Source: Epiperipatus broadwayi (lineage: Eukaryota; Onychophora; Udeonychophora; Euonychophora; Peripatidae). From it: 64,000 nt of DNA. The notes under the pieces were generated by a model. That model did not search any database and was not told where the DNA came from. It worked only from the letters and a program-made list of their open reading frames with translations. Both the position numbers and the translations under genes were made by a program. The stretch covers positions 248,001 to 312,000 of the forward strand of contig JAQFVV010000208.1 in the NCBI GenBank assembly GCA_028023455.1, written 5' to 3'. Shown here piece by piece: positions 1 to 10,512 of the stretch. Position 1 is the stretch's first letter; each line of letters starts with the position of its first letter.

Positions 1-761
1 GAATAATAGTGATTGGATGATGCTTTAATAGAGTATAAGACTGGAACTCCAATTCCATGGATTGCAGCTAGCTCTGTCTATTTTAGTATCGAACTTTTTA
101 TAAACTCCCAAGTAATAATCCAGTCGATTACTTTAATGAATAATGAGTCAGATTAGCTGCAAATCATTGTATGTCTAGAGTTGATAATACTTCGTCATAC
201 AATTTACAAAAAAAAAACTTAAAAATAACAATAATAAAATAGTGTTTCAGTAAAAATATTCAATGAAATAAGAAGAAATCTATCTATATCCTTAATAATA
301 AATAATGTTTTAACTATGATACTATATTTTTTGAACTATTTGCAAATCTTTTTTAAAAATTATCCAATTCAGAGGCATTAAATATGAGCCACTAGATGTA
401 TTCGCTAGTTTCAGAGAAAGTGTAGAAATTAGACATTGCAAGAAGATAACTAAAAAGGCCAGAAAAAAGTAACCAAGAAGTCTATATATGCCTATTTGAT
501 TACATCTATGGAATGTTCCAGTGATAAATATGTAAATTAAATGAGAATCTCAATTAAAACTGATTGGGCGGGGTTGCATCTTATAAAGCCATCTTGTTCA
601 ACACGGATAAAGGATATAAAATGAGAAAATCAAGATGAAATAAAACAAAAGTAAATTCAGGATAATTAGAAGAAACATCAACAATCTTAATATATTAATT
701 AATGTTTTCATTATTTTTTTTGCTCAGTTTGATATATAATATGACACCTCTCTTTTTATTT
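1..761. other. Unassigned A+T-rich sequence
   Basis: I see no gene, RNA gene or recognisable repeat here. Reading frames are short and interrupted on both strands. A lone GGGCGGGG near 566 followed by TTATAAAG looks promoter-like but has no reading frame behind it. Confidence 0.5.
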
Positions 762-875
762 TTAAAGCAATTTTATTTCCTGTTTTATCTACGCCAACAG
801 TCTTCATCAGATATCTTTTTAATAAATTTATCAAATCAATAATGAGGGAGTTAGAAAATAAAATAAAATTGCTTA
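762..875 (-). repeat. Small inverted repeat with hammerhead-like motif remnant
   Basis: The ends form an inverted repeat (AAAGCAATTTTATTT near 763 against AAATAAAATTGCTT near 859). On the minus strand at 781-810 lies CTGATGAAGACTG followed about 12 nt later by AAAAC. This resembles the CUGANGA-A-stem-GAAAC pattern of the family D foldback at the right end of the window. The GAAAC box is mutated, so this is at most a dead relative. Confidence 0.3.
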
Positions 876-929
876 AATTAAATGCAAAAGGGTGATGCAT
901 TATATTTTATATATAATATTTGATAATAA

Positions 930-1470
930 AATTGGATGGGCTACTTTTGGTAAAAATAACTTAATATAAAAAGAAATATATCTATGTGTTTGAAAAGGAA
1001 GGATTTTAGTAAATGTGTTTTACCAATTCTTACTTATGGATCTCAGATTTGGACACTTAACAAAAAATCAATACAGAGACTTTATAGTGCACAGCAACGT
1101 ATGAAGAGATGTATGCGAGGAGTAGCAGAAAAGATTGAAAATTAAATGCATGGGTGAGAGAACAAAAAGGTATTACTGAGGTCAGTGAAAAGATTGGCAC
1201 TGAAATGTAGCTGGGATTTGCTAAAGAGGAAATAATAAATGAACAGTTGAAATATTAAACTGAATCCCAAAAGATTGTAAAAGATCTAGAAAAAAATCAC
1301 ATATGAGATAGATGAATAAAATGGTGTTATGTGGTGAAGACAAGCTAGAAATCAGAGAAACTGGATTAAATTTGAAAAGACCTTCATTCAGCACTGGAGT
1401 TATAAAATGTGAAAATGATGAAGATGATGATGAATAGCAACAAATCATCAAACTTCCCATCTTAAACAGT
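930..1470 (+). mobile_element. RTE-like LINE, 3' end fragment (dead)
   Basis: Conceptual translation around 1010-1140 gives LPILTYGSQIWTLNKKS followed by a QQRMKRCMRG-like stretch. This is the conserved segment after the reverse transcriptase of RTE-clade retrotransposons. It continues in broken frames through an NWIKFEKTFIQHWSY-like C-terminus to a (GAT)n-rich tail near 1415-1432. Stops and frameshifts interrupt it. The same family recurs at 22235-24885, 31088-31735 and (minus) 36850-38060. Confidence 0.7.
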
Positions 1471-2089
1471 ATAAAACAAGAGCAACTTTATTCCTATGCC
1501 ATCTAGCATAAGCTTGAATAATCAATATGCATTTAAAATACTATAAATAAGATATGGATCTAGAAATCACTGATTACTTGAGTTTATTTGTTTACAGTCA
1601 TCCTTTGGTTTTACTTTCAGAATATTAATATATTTGAGGATATTTACAGCAGTTTTCACAAGTAAGACTTTTTAAAATACTTTAAGTGGTATTGTTCTAT
1701 TAACTGATGTCACCTCTTGATGGCATTATTTCTACGCAAAAACACAGAAATATGCCATTTACACAGCCACCGCTGCTGGTGTTATTGCTATGCAAAAGTG
1801 CAGAAAGATGCTGCCTGCAGCCTGCTTTGTGTTATGCATTTTATCCAAATGCTCACAATTCAAAGCTTAGTACAGTATTATATGAAGGTGTCTGGACTTC
1901 AGCCTGTCACAACTCTTTAAATATGTATGATAAAGTAATTAGCTTCAAACTCATCTGATGTACTATTACCTATTAACCATTGTAAACCCATTACCACACT
2001 TCCCTACTCAATGTTGAAGCTTCTAAAAATTCAGAGGATTTTGATGAGTTCACAAGAAAAGTCATGTTTGAATGAGAACACATACAAGA
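1471..2089. other. Unassigned intergenic sequence
   Basis: No gene is supported. At 1717-1840 the sequence is less A+T-rich and holds two loosely similar copies of a GCAAAA-xx-CAGAAA-xATGC segment about 55 bp apart. The overlapping 67 and 83 codon frames there lack any recognisable domain. Confidence 0.4.
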
Positions 2090-2515
2090 CATATAAAATG
2101 GCACATGACCATTAACCACTGCTCCAACTTTTGATTTAGTCTGCAAATTGTGTAAGGAATGCATAGAACATATTAGGTATAAGTTAACTGAATGTAAATG
2201 CTTGAAAGCATAAAGGGTACAAATAATGAAGTTTATGGAAGAATAAATATGAACAAAGTGATTATATAGAAAGTGGGTTATTGGTTTTTATTCTAGGTTT
2301 GGGAAAAGATAAGGGGGATTTAGATATAAAGGCCATAGAGTTGACAAAGATTATGTTGTGGAAATGGGATGGAGATTATGGGAAAACTTAGAGAAAGAAA
2401 TGGAAAAGGAAAGGAAAGTGGCTAACAAGTAAAGTGGCTAAAAGGTTTCTCTGGGCATAGTTGCCTGACTCCATTTAAGGAGAAGTCACAATGCATTACA
2501 TCACATAAATATAAC
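2090..2515 (+). mobile_element. CR1/Nimb-like LINE, 3' end fragment (dead)
   Basis: The broken translation contains LVCKLCKE and a following H/C pair, a C-x2-C ... H-x4-C knuckle at the C-terminus of the polyprotein. It then shows LGLGKDKGDLDIKAIELT-like sequence and ends near VAKRFLWA. The same C-terminus occurs at 15256-16110 and 20856-21812. Stops and a small duplication near 2400-2440 show the copy is dead. Confidence 0.6.
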
Positions 2516-2519
2516 GTTA

Positions 2520-2985
2520 CCTAGCCTGGTTTTTTTTATTGTCCGATTTGTGGTATTACAAAAAAAAGTTTACATTAATTATTGTCCCATTTTTTTATTG
2601 TCCGATTATGTTATTATATTTATATTAAAAAAATAAGTCTACATTAATTTATCTACTTACGTTTTATTGGAAACAAACAAGTTCTTTTTTTGTTTTTGCT
2701 TTTAAAAATACACTTTTATTTTAATAACATTACCGTGTCAGACTTTTTTGTCTTTATTATCCGACTTCAGGTATTATTTTGAGATTAATTTTTAAAAAAA
2801 CATATGTATAAATTAATTTCTCTACTTTTTTTGGGATTGAAAACAAAGTATAAATTAATTTATCTACTTATTTATTACTAGAAATTAGCAAGTTCTTTTT
2901 TGTTTTTGCTTTTAAAAACACGCTATTATTTTAATAAACTTTGTGCGGGAGTTTTATTTATTGTGCGATTTCAGGTCGGGAAGAG
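2520..2985. repeat. Degenerate tandem repeat, about 2.5 units
   Basis: Blocks recur in order: TTATTGTCCGAT, a T-rich stretch, CATTAATTTATCTACTTA, ACAAGTTCTTTTTTGTTTTTG, CTTTTAAAAA, then ATTTTAATAA. They appear near 2540-2720, 2740-2880 and 2850-2970. The copies differ by small indels. The period is roughly 190-200 bp and needs a self-alignment to fix. Confidence 0.6.
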
Positions 2986-3560
2986 GAAATATGTGAGCCT
3001 GTAGTGATGGAATGTGCAGGAGGGGATATGATGTTTTTGATGAGTTGAAGGATCGTCCAAAAGATGCAGTATGTGTTCTCGTGCAAAGCTGAGTTTTCGC
3101 GTTAGTTCTCAGCAGTGGTACTTGTTCCTAGCCTTTTCCAATTGTTAAAAAACTTGAATGTTGTGTATGGAAGCACGCTACGTCAGCTAGGGTATAAGAT
3201 CATTACTTTGAATGTACATTTTAAGAGTTATGGCAAGTTGATTTCTAGATACCCTCACATGATATGATAGCGATCTGTGAAGTGTGCGCATTTGCCGAGT
3301 TTCGTGAAGCACATCAATGGGGCCGTAAGACTGGTGTGCAACGACATCTAGACCTGATAGGGGCCATAAGTTTGGCCGCATCAAACGGCATTTTTACGTG
3401 TTATGGCACATAAAAAGTGCCATCAGGGGGGTTTGCAGTTTGGCCGCGTCAAACGGTATTTTTATGTGTTTTGGCACATAAAAAGTGCCATCCGGTGGCT
3501 TGTAATCCAAACGGCCAACAAGAGCTATAAAAAGAGAGTGCAATCTTAAAGAGTTAACCA
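2986..3560. repeat. G+C-richer island with 68-bp tandem duplication and TATA-like box
   Basis: This block is clearly less A+T-rich than its surroundings. A 68-bp unit starting AGTTTGGCCGC is repeated at 3369-3436 and 3437-3498. Each unit carries a perfect 6-bp hairpin TGGCAC/GTGCCA around ATAAAAA. A third AAACGGCC follows near 3509, then GAGCTATAAAAAGAGAG near 3520. No reading frame with a known domain follows. It could be the promoter-bearing end of a mobile element; that is inference. Confidence 0.4.
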
Positions 3561-4655
3561 TGATGCAACTATGTATATACTTTTGTTAAGATCGCTGTCA
3601 AATGATATTGCTAATTTCCAAGAAGTTGATGTGTAATTCAAAAATACAAAAGTTGTTTTTTTTAAAAGAACATGATAAAAAAATTATACATATTGTGATT
3701 GTAATGCAAATTACCAACATAGCATATTTTGTCTACAAAATTTAAATTATTATGTTAAATAAAATGCATAAAACCAAAGTATCTTTATATACAGAACTAT
3801 GTAAGAATTTAGCACAAGCCTCAACAAAGCTGGGAGGAAAAATGACCATTAAATAAAAATTGGAAAATATAAAACATTTTAAGGTTGAGGTTGGTCAATA
3901 AAAGAGAGTGAGGTAAGATGATATGTAAATCACATAACATTTTAAATTAATGTAACATCTTGACAAGGTTTAATTTTAAATGAAAGTCGATTAGATGAAA
4001 ATAAATATGTGATTAAAATATATAGTTGTCTATTATATAGTTGTCTATTAAGCTGATTATGTTTACATATTTAATTCAGTTAGAAATATATATATATTCA
4101 CACACAAAGTATATTTTAAGCTAGGAATTTGGAATATCTATTTGAAATAACACAAATGGCAAATGAATACAATTGATTAAGAAAAACCTTTAGGCATGTA
4201 AGAGATATTGCAAATGAGAATCAGCAAAGAACTAACTGACTAAATGAGGCTTCTCTAATTAAAACATTATTAACTTCAACAATTCTTTAAACAATCACAC
4301 CTCAAAAATGCGGCTTTAAGATTCGAAATTCTGCAAAATAGTTTAGTCTAAATTTTACACAGATTCAGAATTTAAATATTTTTAAAAAATATAAACAAAA
4401 ATTATCTAAGAGTAGAGTATATATTTTGAACAAAACTCATGGATACTATAAAAATATATTGAAATGTTAATGTAAGTTAACAATAAATAGATAGCTATAG
4501 AAAAAACAACTACTATTATTATTTTCTAAATTATGACAATACATTTGGGAACACTTGTCTCTATGATAATAACAAACTAATTAAATGTTTTACATTAACT
4601 TGCCCTGAATGTGTTTCTACCTCTATGTCCATATCTTTTAATTTTTAACAATAGA
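3561..4655. other. Unassigned A+T-rich sequence
   Basis: Nothing recognised beyond simple A+T runs. There is a short exact duplication of TATATAGTTGTCTATTA near 4019-4050. Confidence 0.5.
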
Positions 4656-4738
4656 AAAAATCCATTCCCATTTAAAACTCAAGCCCACATCTTTATGCTT
4701 CCCAGGAAAACTCATTAACAATTGAGCTAACAGAAATG
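4656..4738 (-). pseudogene. Decayed tRNA-like sequence (possible SINE head)
   Basis: On the minus strand, TTAGCTCAATTGTTAATGAG fits the Pol III A box and D arm of a tRNA. About 40 nt later CTTGAGTTTTAAATGG sits where a B box would be, but it is mutated. The anticodon arm is not a clean helix. It may be the head of an old tRNA-derived SINE. Confidence 0.3.
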
Positions 4739-4740
4739 TT

Positions 4741-4945
4741 GCATTTGTAGAATAAAATTTTGTTAATATTAATTCAACTCATACTTAATTAATTTAATTC
4801 ATTAAAATAAAACATTACATTTGTAGAATAAAATTTTGTTAATATTAATTCAACTCATACTTAATTAATTTAATTAATTAAAATAAAACATTACATTTGT
4901 AGAATAAAATTTTGTTAATAATGATTTAACTCATACTTAATTAAA
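4741..4945. repeat. 76-bp tandem repeat, about 2.7 copies
   Basis: The block CATTTGTAGAATAAAATTTT recurs at 4742, 4818 and 4894, an exact 76-bp period. The first two units are nearly identical; the third diverges after about 35 bp and stops. Confidence 0.85.
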
Positions 4946-5107
4946 AAGCAAATACATAATTATTTTTATATAATAGATGATCGCATGATATTTAAATTTA
5001 AATTTCTATTAGATGATATATTTTTATGTTCATATCTTATTATTAAATTATAATTTTTCTCAGATTTTTTTTGTAGTTTAAACTAAATATAATTAAATAC
5101 TAAAAAA

Positions 5108-5350
5108 ATATGTAAAAAAAATTTTTTTTATAAATAATGCTTTTATGAAAACAGTCAACTAAAAAATAGAAAAATAACAAAGAAATCTGACTAAAAAATG
5201 TGTCGTATCATTTCATAAAAACATTTGAGAAGGCCTCAAATGCTTTTATGAAACAACTCAGGTTTTTAGTTAGATTAGTTTGTTATTTTTCTAGTTTTTA
5301 ATTGCTGTATACATAAAAGCATTAATTTAAAAAAATATTTTTTTACATAT
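5108..5350. mobile_element. Foldback (MITE-like) element
   Basis: This is a single inverted repeat of about 243 bp. The left end ATATGTAAAAAAA pairs with the right end TTTTTTTACATAT. Inner blocks AATGCTTTTATG/CATAAAAGCATT and AAAAATAACAAA/TTTGTTATTTTT pair in order. The arms meet near 5232 in CATTTGAGAAGGCCTCAAATG. No coding capacity. Flanks do not give a clear TSD beyond possible TA. Confidence 0.65.
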
Positions 5351-6237
5351 TATTTTTTTCTTTTCTTTAAATTTTTAATAGCACATTTCTGTCTTAAACT
5401 CCACTATATGACAACTCTCTATGGGAATCAATCCAAATGAGTATTGTAAAGTATGATTATCTGGTTATACTATTACAATTTTTTGTCAATTCACCACTGA
5501 TCTCAGTAAAAGATAGTGATTAACAAAATATACTTGATTTATAAAATACCTGTAACATACCTTCATAACATCCTAATCTACATTTATCACTCAAATAATT
5601 TAACATATTAATCACTCAAATAATATTAACTAAACCATCTTTCAGAATAAAAGATAAAATAATGATGATTAAAGTAAATGATAGATTTCATCTAATAAAA
5701 ATTTATATAAAGAGAATTTTTATAACAGGGTGTTTCACTGGACAAATGTAAAATGCAGAAAATACTAAAACTAAGCCAATTTGTTTTTAATTCGGTCCAT
5801 CTCTCATGGGCAGGGCAAAACTTACAATGCCCAAGAGGAAAGTCCTAAGAACTAATAGTTAATAAGTTTCAAAGGATTTTTTCTCTTTATCAATTTGTTT
5901 TAGGGTTAATATTCTAATTCAGATCTGTGCAGTTTATGAAGAACTTTGACATTTTTGTGCTGCACAACACATAATTATATATTTTTATAAATTAAAAGTT
6001 AAAGAATTTGAGATTATTTATTTAGATATATAATATTTGTCTCAAATTTATTTCTATTTTAAAAATAACGTCTTTTTTCAACAAGCTATAGATAAAACAT
6101 ATCCTTTATTAGCAGAGTATATATGGCAGACTGATTTGGTGACTATATTTGTCAGATTATTTCTCAAATTATGGCCAAATCCTAATGTCAAAAATCACAT
6201 TAAGAACTAAAAGGTTTTGGTTTATGATTAGATATTA
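5351..6237. other. Unassigned A+T-rich sequence
   Basis: No gene or repeat recognised. Short frames lack recognisable domains. Confidence 0.5.
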
Positions 6238-6429
6238 TTTTTATGCAATTTTTTTTTTTTAGAAAGAAATACACTTCACAATTACTTCGTGAATAAATAA
6301 AAAAATATATTTACTTTTTTCTCATATGTCAAATGCGTTGACTGGTTATCAAACTCAAGCCAGCTGCTTGGAAGGCAGCTATGCTAACCACTAGGCCACC
6401 AACGCTTTTGTGCAATTTTTTATGCAATT
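6238..6429 (-). mobile_element. tRNA-Gly-derived SINE with 13-bp target-site duplication
   Basis: The 13-mer TTTTTATGCAATT occurs exactly at 6238-6250 and 6417-6429 and brackets a 166-bp insert. Read on the minus strand, the insert starts just before a tRNA-Gly-like head (6405 down to 6334). It has a short A+T-rich body and ends in a run of 12 A residues against the second TSD copy. Head, tail and TSD together are the standard anatomy of a LINE-mobilised SINE. The TSD copies are identical, suggesting a fairly recent insertion or chance preservation. Confidence 0.8.
6334..6405 (-). pseudogene. tRNA-Gly(UCC)-like head of the SINE
   Basis: These 72 nt fold as a tRNA. The acceptor stem GCGTTGG pairs with the 3' CAACGC, closed by a G-T pair. 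The D arm contains TAGTGGTTAGCA. The anticodon arm is CTGCC-TTCCAA-GCAG, giving anticodon UCC. The T arm is damaged: the TTGAG and ACCAG strands pair poorly and the B box reads AGTTTGATAAC. So this is a retroposed head, not a working tRNA gene. Confidence 0.7.
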
Positions 6430-8020
6430 CACAATTTGTGTGGGATTATTTTTTCTAAATGGTAAACATTTTATTTATTTTTACACATACAAATATACAC
6501 GTGATTAATAATGACGTTTTTACTTACTGTTTCTTTCAAATTAAGTGCTTTGAATATCTAAAAAATATATAAACAAAAATGATCTAAGGGTAGAGTATAT
6601 ATTTTAAACAAAATACCCCATGGATGTTGAAATATATATATTGAAAGATTAATGGAAGTTAGCAATAAACATGTAGCTATAGAAAAAACAGCTATTATTA
6701 TATGTGCATTCAATTATTTAAAATATCTATGAACCCATCATTTTTAAAAAATAAAATATTTTCTACTTTCAGTAGGTTTCAATGAGATTTCATAAAAGTT
6801 GCAATTGGCTCTCTAACTTAAAAGGTTGCACAGGCCTAATTTCATTGACTAATGGCCATATTGCAAAATCATATATTATTAGTAGTACATATTTTATGCT
6901 TCCCAATTGTTGCATAAAGTTTTGGTAGCTTTTCGTGAAAGATTATAACTAAAAATTTCTACTTCATTAGAACTTTCTCTATTGACTTCTCCTCTAAGCA
7001 CTTTAGAAAAAAAGAATCATATCCAAATTTCTTGGTTTTTTAACAATCAAAAAAATCTGAATTTATAAATAATGAGAATGTCAGTAGGGTCAGAAGCGGA
7101 TAGAATCCATGGACTTTAAATTCCAAAAGCTCCCACTGTACCAGTGAACCAAACCACACAATGCTTGGTTTAAAATTTTTATGATAGAAATTTAACTGCC
7201 TAAATAACACAATCCCCATTGCTACAGTTGCTACAGAAATATATCTATAGAATAAGAGACTCGTGATATCTGAGTCCTAAACCAAGAAGTTATGAAGAGA
7301 GAAACCATAATAAAAGAATAATTAAGAAGGCAATATTAATAAATAGAAATTAAATGAATATAATTAATAGACAAGCTGTTAATGTTAAAATTCAGGATAT
7401 TCTGTTATGTTTTTTTTTAATTTAATGGCAGTTGAAGAAGGTTAAGGAATTAATCAAAAGAACTTCTGCAGACTGAAAGGCTATATATAATAGATAATTA
7501 CTGTTATATTTATATATATATATATATAAGAAAAATAAAAATATTGATTGTATGAAAAATAGTATATTTAATAAACCAACAGCATATTTTAATAATATAA
7601 AGAAAGTAATTTTGGTGAGACATTATTTACTCAATATTCATAATTTATACTCAGAGTTGAAATCAATCCACTGGACAAATTAATTACTAGAATCAGCAAA
7701 GACTAATCAAAATTGTATAATTAAACATTACTGAAATTCAGTTCAAGGCCACTTTTTTTATACTTATACAAGCATAAAATAGAAATTAGTTTTGTATTGC
7801 ACTAAGGCAATACAAATTGTATACAAAATCATATTTTCAAAACTTCTATTTTTACACATTAGCATATTCTTTTTGGGGAGAGAGGATTATATTTTTTTGA
7901 GAGATCACTCACTTTGCAATGATATTGCTTAATATTCCATGTTATACAAGTTCAAGATAAGGCTTAGTAAGCCAATAGATTTTTACAGATAAATGATGGA
8001 TTCATCCAAAGTGTAATAAA
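6430..8020. other. Unassigned A+T-rich sequence
   Basis: No gene seen. It includes a weak tRNA-like stretch at 7095-7165 on the minus strand (A-box-like TGGTTCACTGGTA, B-box-like GGATTCTATCC) without a clean cloverleaf. A short (TA)n run lies near 7510-7527. Confidence 0.4.
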
Positions 8021-8140
8021 CCAATAAAATTTCCAATCCATTGTCAAGGCAACCTCTATTGATAAAAAAAATAGAAGTTATCCTTTATCTCCAGAGGTTG
8101 TCTTGACAAGAGGTTATGGATATTCTATTGGTTTTATTGG
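8021..8140. repeat. Hairpin-forming inverted repeat
   Basis: The left arm starts CCAATAAAAT and runs to GCAACCTCT (8057). The right arm starts AGAGGTTG (8093) and ends TTTTATTGG (8140). The arms pair over about 35-45 nt with small bulges around a loop of about 35 nt. It could be a miniature element; no TSD was identified. Confidence 0.6.
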
Positions 8141-9494
8141 AATTATATTTGCAAACTAATTAGCTACTAGCATGTATTGCTTATGCAAGACATGTGCATA
8201 AATTTTCCATCAATTCTTATACAATTGTAACTCTGTTTCTTAGGAATTAGTCTTTTATCTCTATTATTATACTTATATACACAACACAATAACATTTGAT
8301 TACATAGCAAATTGTTTTTCACTAATAATAATAGAATGTCTTCATTGTTCAAGAGTTCATAAGAAGTTTAAGTATTGCAAGTGTCAGAAAGGAATGGGAT
8401 TATAAATTCCAGTCTGTCATTTTGTGACTGTAACAGACCACACAGATAATTTCTTCTTTTGATACATATTAAAAATCTTGTCACTGCAATTTCTCTACCT
8501 GTGTTCTTATTTTTATTATATATTCATTCATGTCCTACTTCTAAACATTATCATCATAGATAATCTAAGTCTAATACATAAAAACATTAGATTAATAACA
8601 TTCTTACATGTCATTGGTTTAATAGTTAATATAATATTAACATCATCTATGTTCTTTATTTTTTTACAATGCTTTTTTATAACCCACTATTTAAAAGTTT
8701 GAATTTAGCAGTTAAAATTTTGAAAATAGAAGTAGAAATTCTGAAGAAGATTACTGAGGTAATCGAAACATTAATAGTGACTTGTAAAAAAAGGATTGTA
8801 AAAAGTAAAAAAGAACATATGATATTAATATTATATAGATTTGGCAATGTAATAAAAAAGATAAAATGGTTTAATATTTCTTAATAACATAATCAAAAAC
8901 AAAATTCCCTAAGCTATACCTCGCTTCATGGTCACTGGATGAGATGGTTAACATATCTCTAGATTAGTTATGCACTACTGATTTTTCATTAAAAGAGACC
9001 ACTGGATTGCAGTTTTTTACTAGATTTGTCACCTTCTTTTTTAATGGATAGTAGATTCTGTAGTTCAAGATACAAACATCACAGTACAACTCTATCACTT
9101 TTGGTATCGACTTTCTATGAATTCTTGAGCAATGAAAATCATTTTTTCAAACAGAAATTTTGTATGGTGTCAAAAGATACAGAAACTTCAAACATCTTTA
9201 AATGGATCCAATCAACATATTTGTAGCAATAAAATAAACATTGTTTAGGGTAAAAATCAGGTCTTAAAGTAAGATTTTGAATCAAAAGAAGAAAATGTAG
9301 ATGTAAGACATCCCTGTAATTAAATTGTATAAATACCAATAGATAAACAATTACTTATCATCTATTTGCAAGTCATGACTCAATGTTTGAACCCACTACT
9401 AATAAAATGTTATCAATCACAATTTTTTGTAAGTTTTCAGTAAAGAATGGTTTTATTTCATTCCCATTTTTTTGTTACAGCATTTAGGTTATAA
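8141..9494. other. Unassigned A+T-rich sequence
   Basis: No supported gene. Frames near 8478-8884 encode only low-complexity Ile/Leu/Phe- and Lys-rich peptides typical of A+T-rich noise. Confidence 0.5.
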
Positions 9495-9848
9495 TAATAT
9501 TAAACCACTAAACATCACATGATTATCATTTCTTATGCTTGCTCATAACTCTTATTAAAACAGGCAAAACTGTCCATATAGTAGTGCCACTCAGTGCAAG
9601 CCAGAGTAATCAATGGATGTCAGAAGGCTTGTGCATAAAATCCCTATCTTGTACCTACTCATCCAATATCCCCAAACCAGTTTCTGGCTTGTGGCCTTCA
9701 TCAGTAAGAAACCTCGGATCTGAGAGAACTGCACCTAGATTTTAGAATCTAATGCAACCCTTCAGCAGCCACCTTTTATCTCTACGTAACTACAAATCTA
9801 TGAGAATAAAATTTGAAAACACAAAAATATTTTTAATCTAAGCTCATT
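9495..9848 (-). mobile_element. Hammerhead repeat family A, inverted copy
   Basis: This copy matches the reverse complement of the family A monomer seen tandemly at 49801-50544. Its inner end (near 9848) abuts a plus-strand copy, so the two face each other as an inverted pair. It contains an intact hammerhead core (9661-9719). No protein is encoded. The layout resembles the inverted partial terminal repeats of Penelope-like elements. Confidence 0.7.
9661..9719 (-). ncRNA. Candidate hammerhead ribozyme A1
   Basis: On the minus strand the core boxes CUGAUGA and GAAAC are intact and the cleavage triplet is GUU. Stem I is a 6-bp helix (UUCUUA/UGGGGA, partly G-U), an asymmetric internal loop, then AUCCGA/UUGGAU. 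Stem II is GGC/GCC around CACAA, with an unpaired A on each side. Stem III is only AC/GU with a 2-nt loop. Relative to the other copies, changes in the outer stem keep pairing as G-U. Cleavage is inferred, not shown. Confidence 0.6.
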
Positions 9849-10152
9849 TGACTGTTTTACTAACAATTATGAGCAAGCATACGAAATGATGATCATGTGA
9901 TGTTTGGCAGTTTAATACCGATCCTGCCTAATAGGGTAGTGGTGGCTACACTTATTAAAGGACCAAAGACACCAAAGTGTGTGGGTACTGAACTGAGTTC
10001 AGACCTAAGTGACTATATAAGCTAATGAGCTTAGATTGAAAATATTATTGTGTTTTCAATTTTATTCTCATAAATTTTGTAGTTAAGTAGAGATAAAAGG
10101 TGGCTGCTGGAGGATTACATTAGATCCTAACATCTAGGTGTAGTGCTCTCAG

Positions 10153-10211
10153 ATCCAAGGCTTCTCACTGACTAAGGTCACAAGCCAGAAATTAGTCTGG
10201 GGATATTGGAT
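10153..10211 (+). ncRNA. Hammerhead ribozyme A2, core probably inactivated
   Basis: Both stem I helices are kept (AUCCAA/UUGGAU and the helix next to the core) and the triplet is GUC. However, the first box reads CUGACUA: the invariant G8 is U. The 3' box is GAAAU, keeping stem III only through a wobble pair. Loss of G8 normally abolishes cleavage, so this copy is likely dead. Confidence 0.5.
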
Positions 10212-10469
10212 GAGTATGTACTAGATAGGTATTTTATGCACAAGCTTTTTGGCATCCATTGATTACTCTGGTTTGAATTGAGTGGCGCTACTGTATGGAG
10301 AGTTTTGCCTGTTTTAATAACAGTTATGAGAAAGTATAAGAAATGGTGATCATATGATGTTTGATGGTTTAATACCAATCCTGCCTAGTAGAACAGTGGT
10401 GGCTACAGTTATTAATGAACTAAAGACACCAAAATGTATGAGTACTGAACTGAGTTCAGACCTACATGA

Positions 10470-10512
10470 CCCTCACTGATGAAGACCACAAGCCAGAAAC
10501 TGGTCTGGGGAT
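10470..10512 (+). ncRNA. Candidate hammerhead ribozyme A3 (outer stem I lost)
   Basis: CUGAUGA, GAAAC and GUC are intact, with inner stem I CCUCA/UGGGG. Stem II has one mismatch (GAC/GCC). The outer AUCCAA/UUGGAU helix is missing because the upstream partner was deleted. The catalytic core could still fold but would be weak. Confidence 0.45.

Noticed and set aside
566-590. GC box plus TTATAAAG as a promoter
   Set aside because: A single short match with no reading frame or transcript evidence downstream.
7095-7165. tRNA gene on the minus strand
   Set aside because: A- and B-box-like words are present but no acceptor or anticodon helix can be drawn.
8478-8884. Hydrophobic 74-codon frame with overlapping Lys-rich 71-codon frame
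   Set aside because: Ile/Leu/Phe and Lys runs are what A+T-rich random DNA encodes; no start context, homologue or codon pattern supports a membrane protein.
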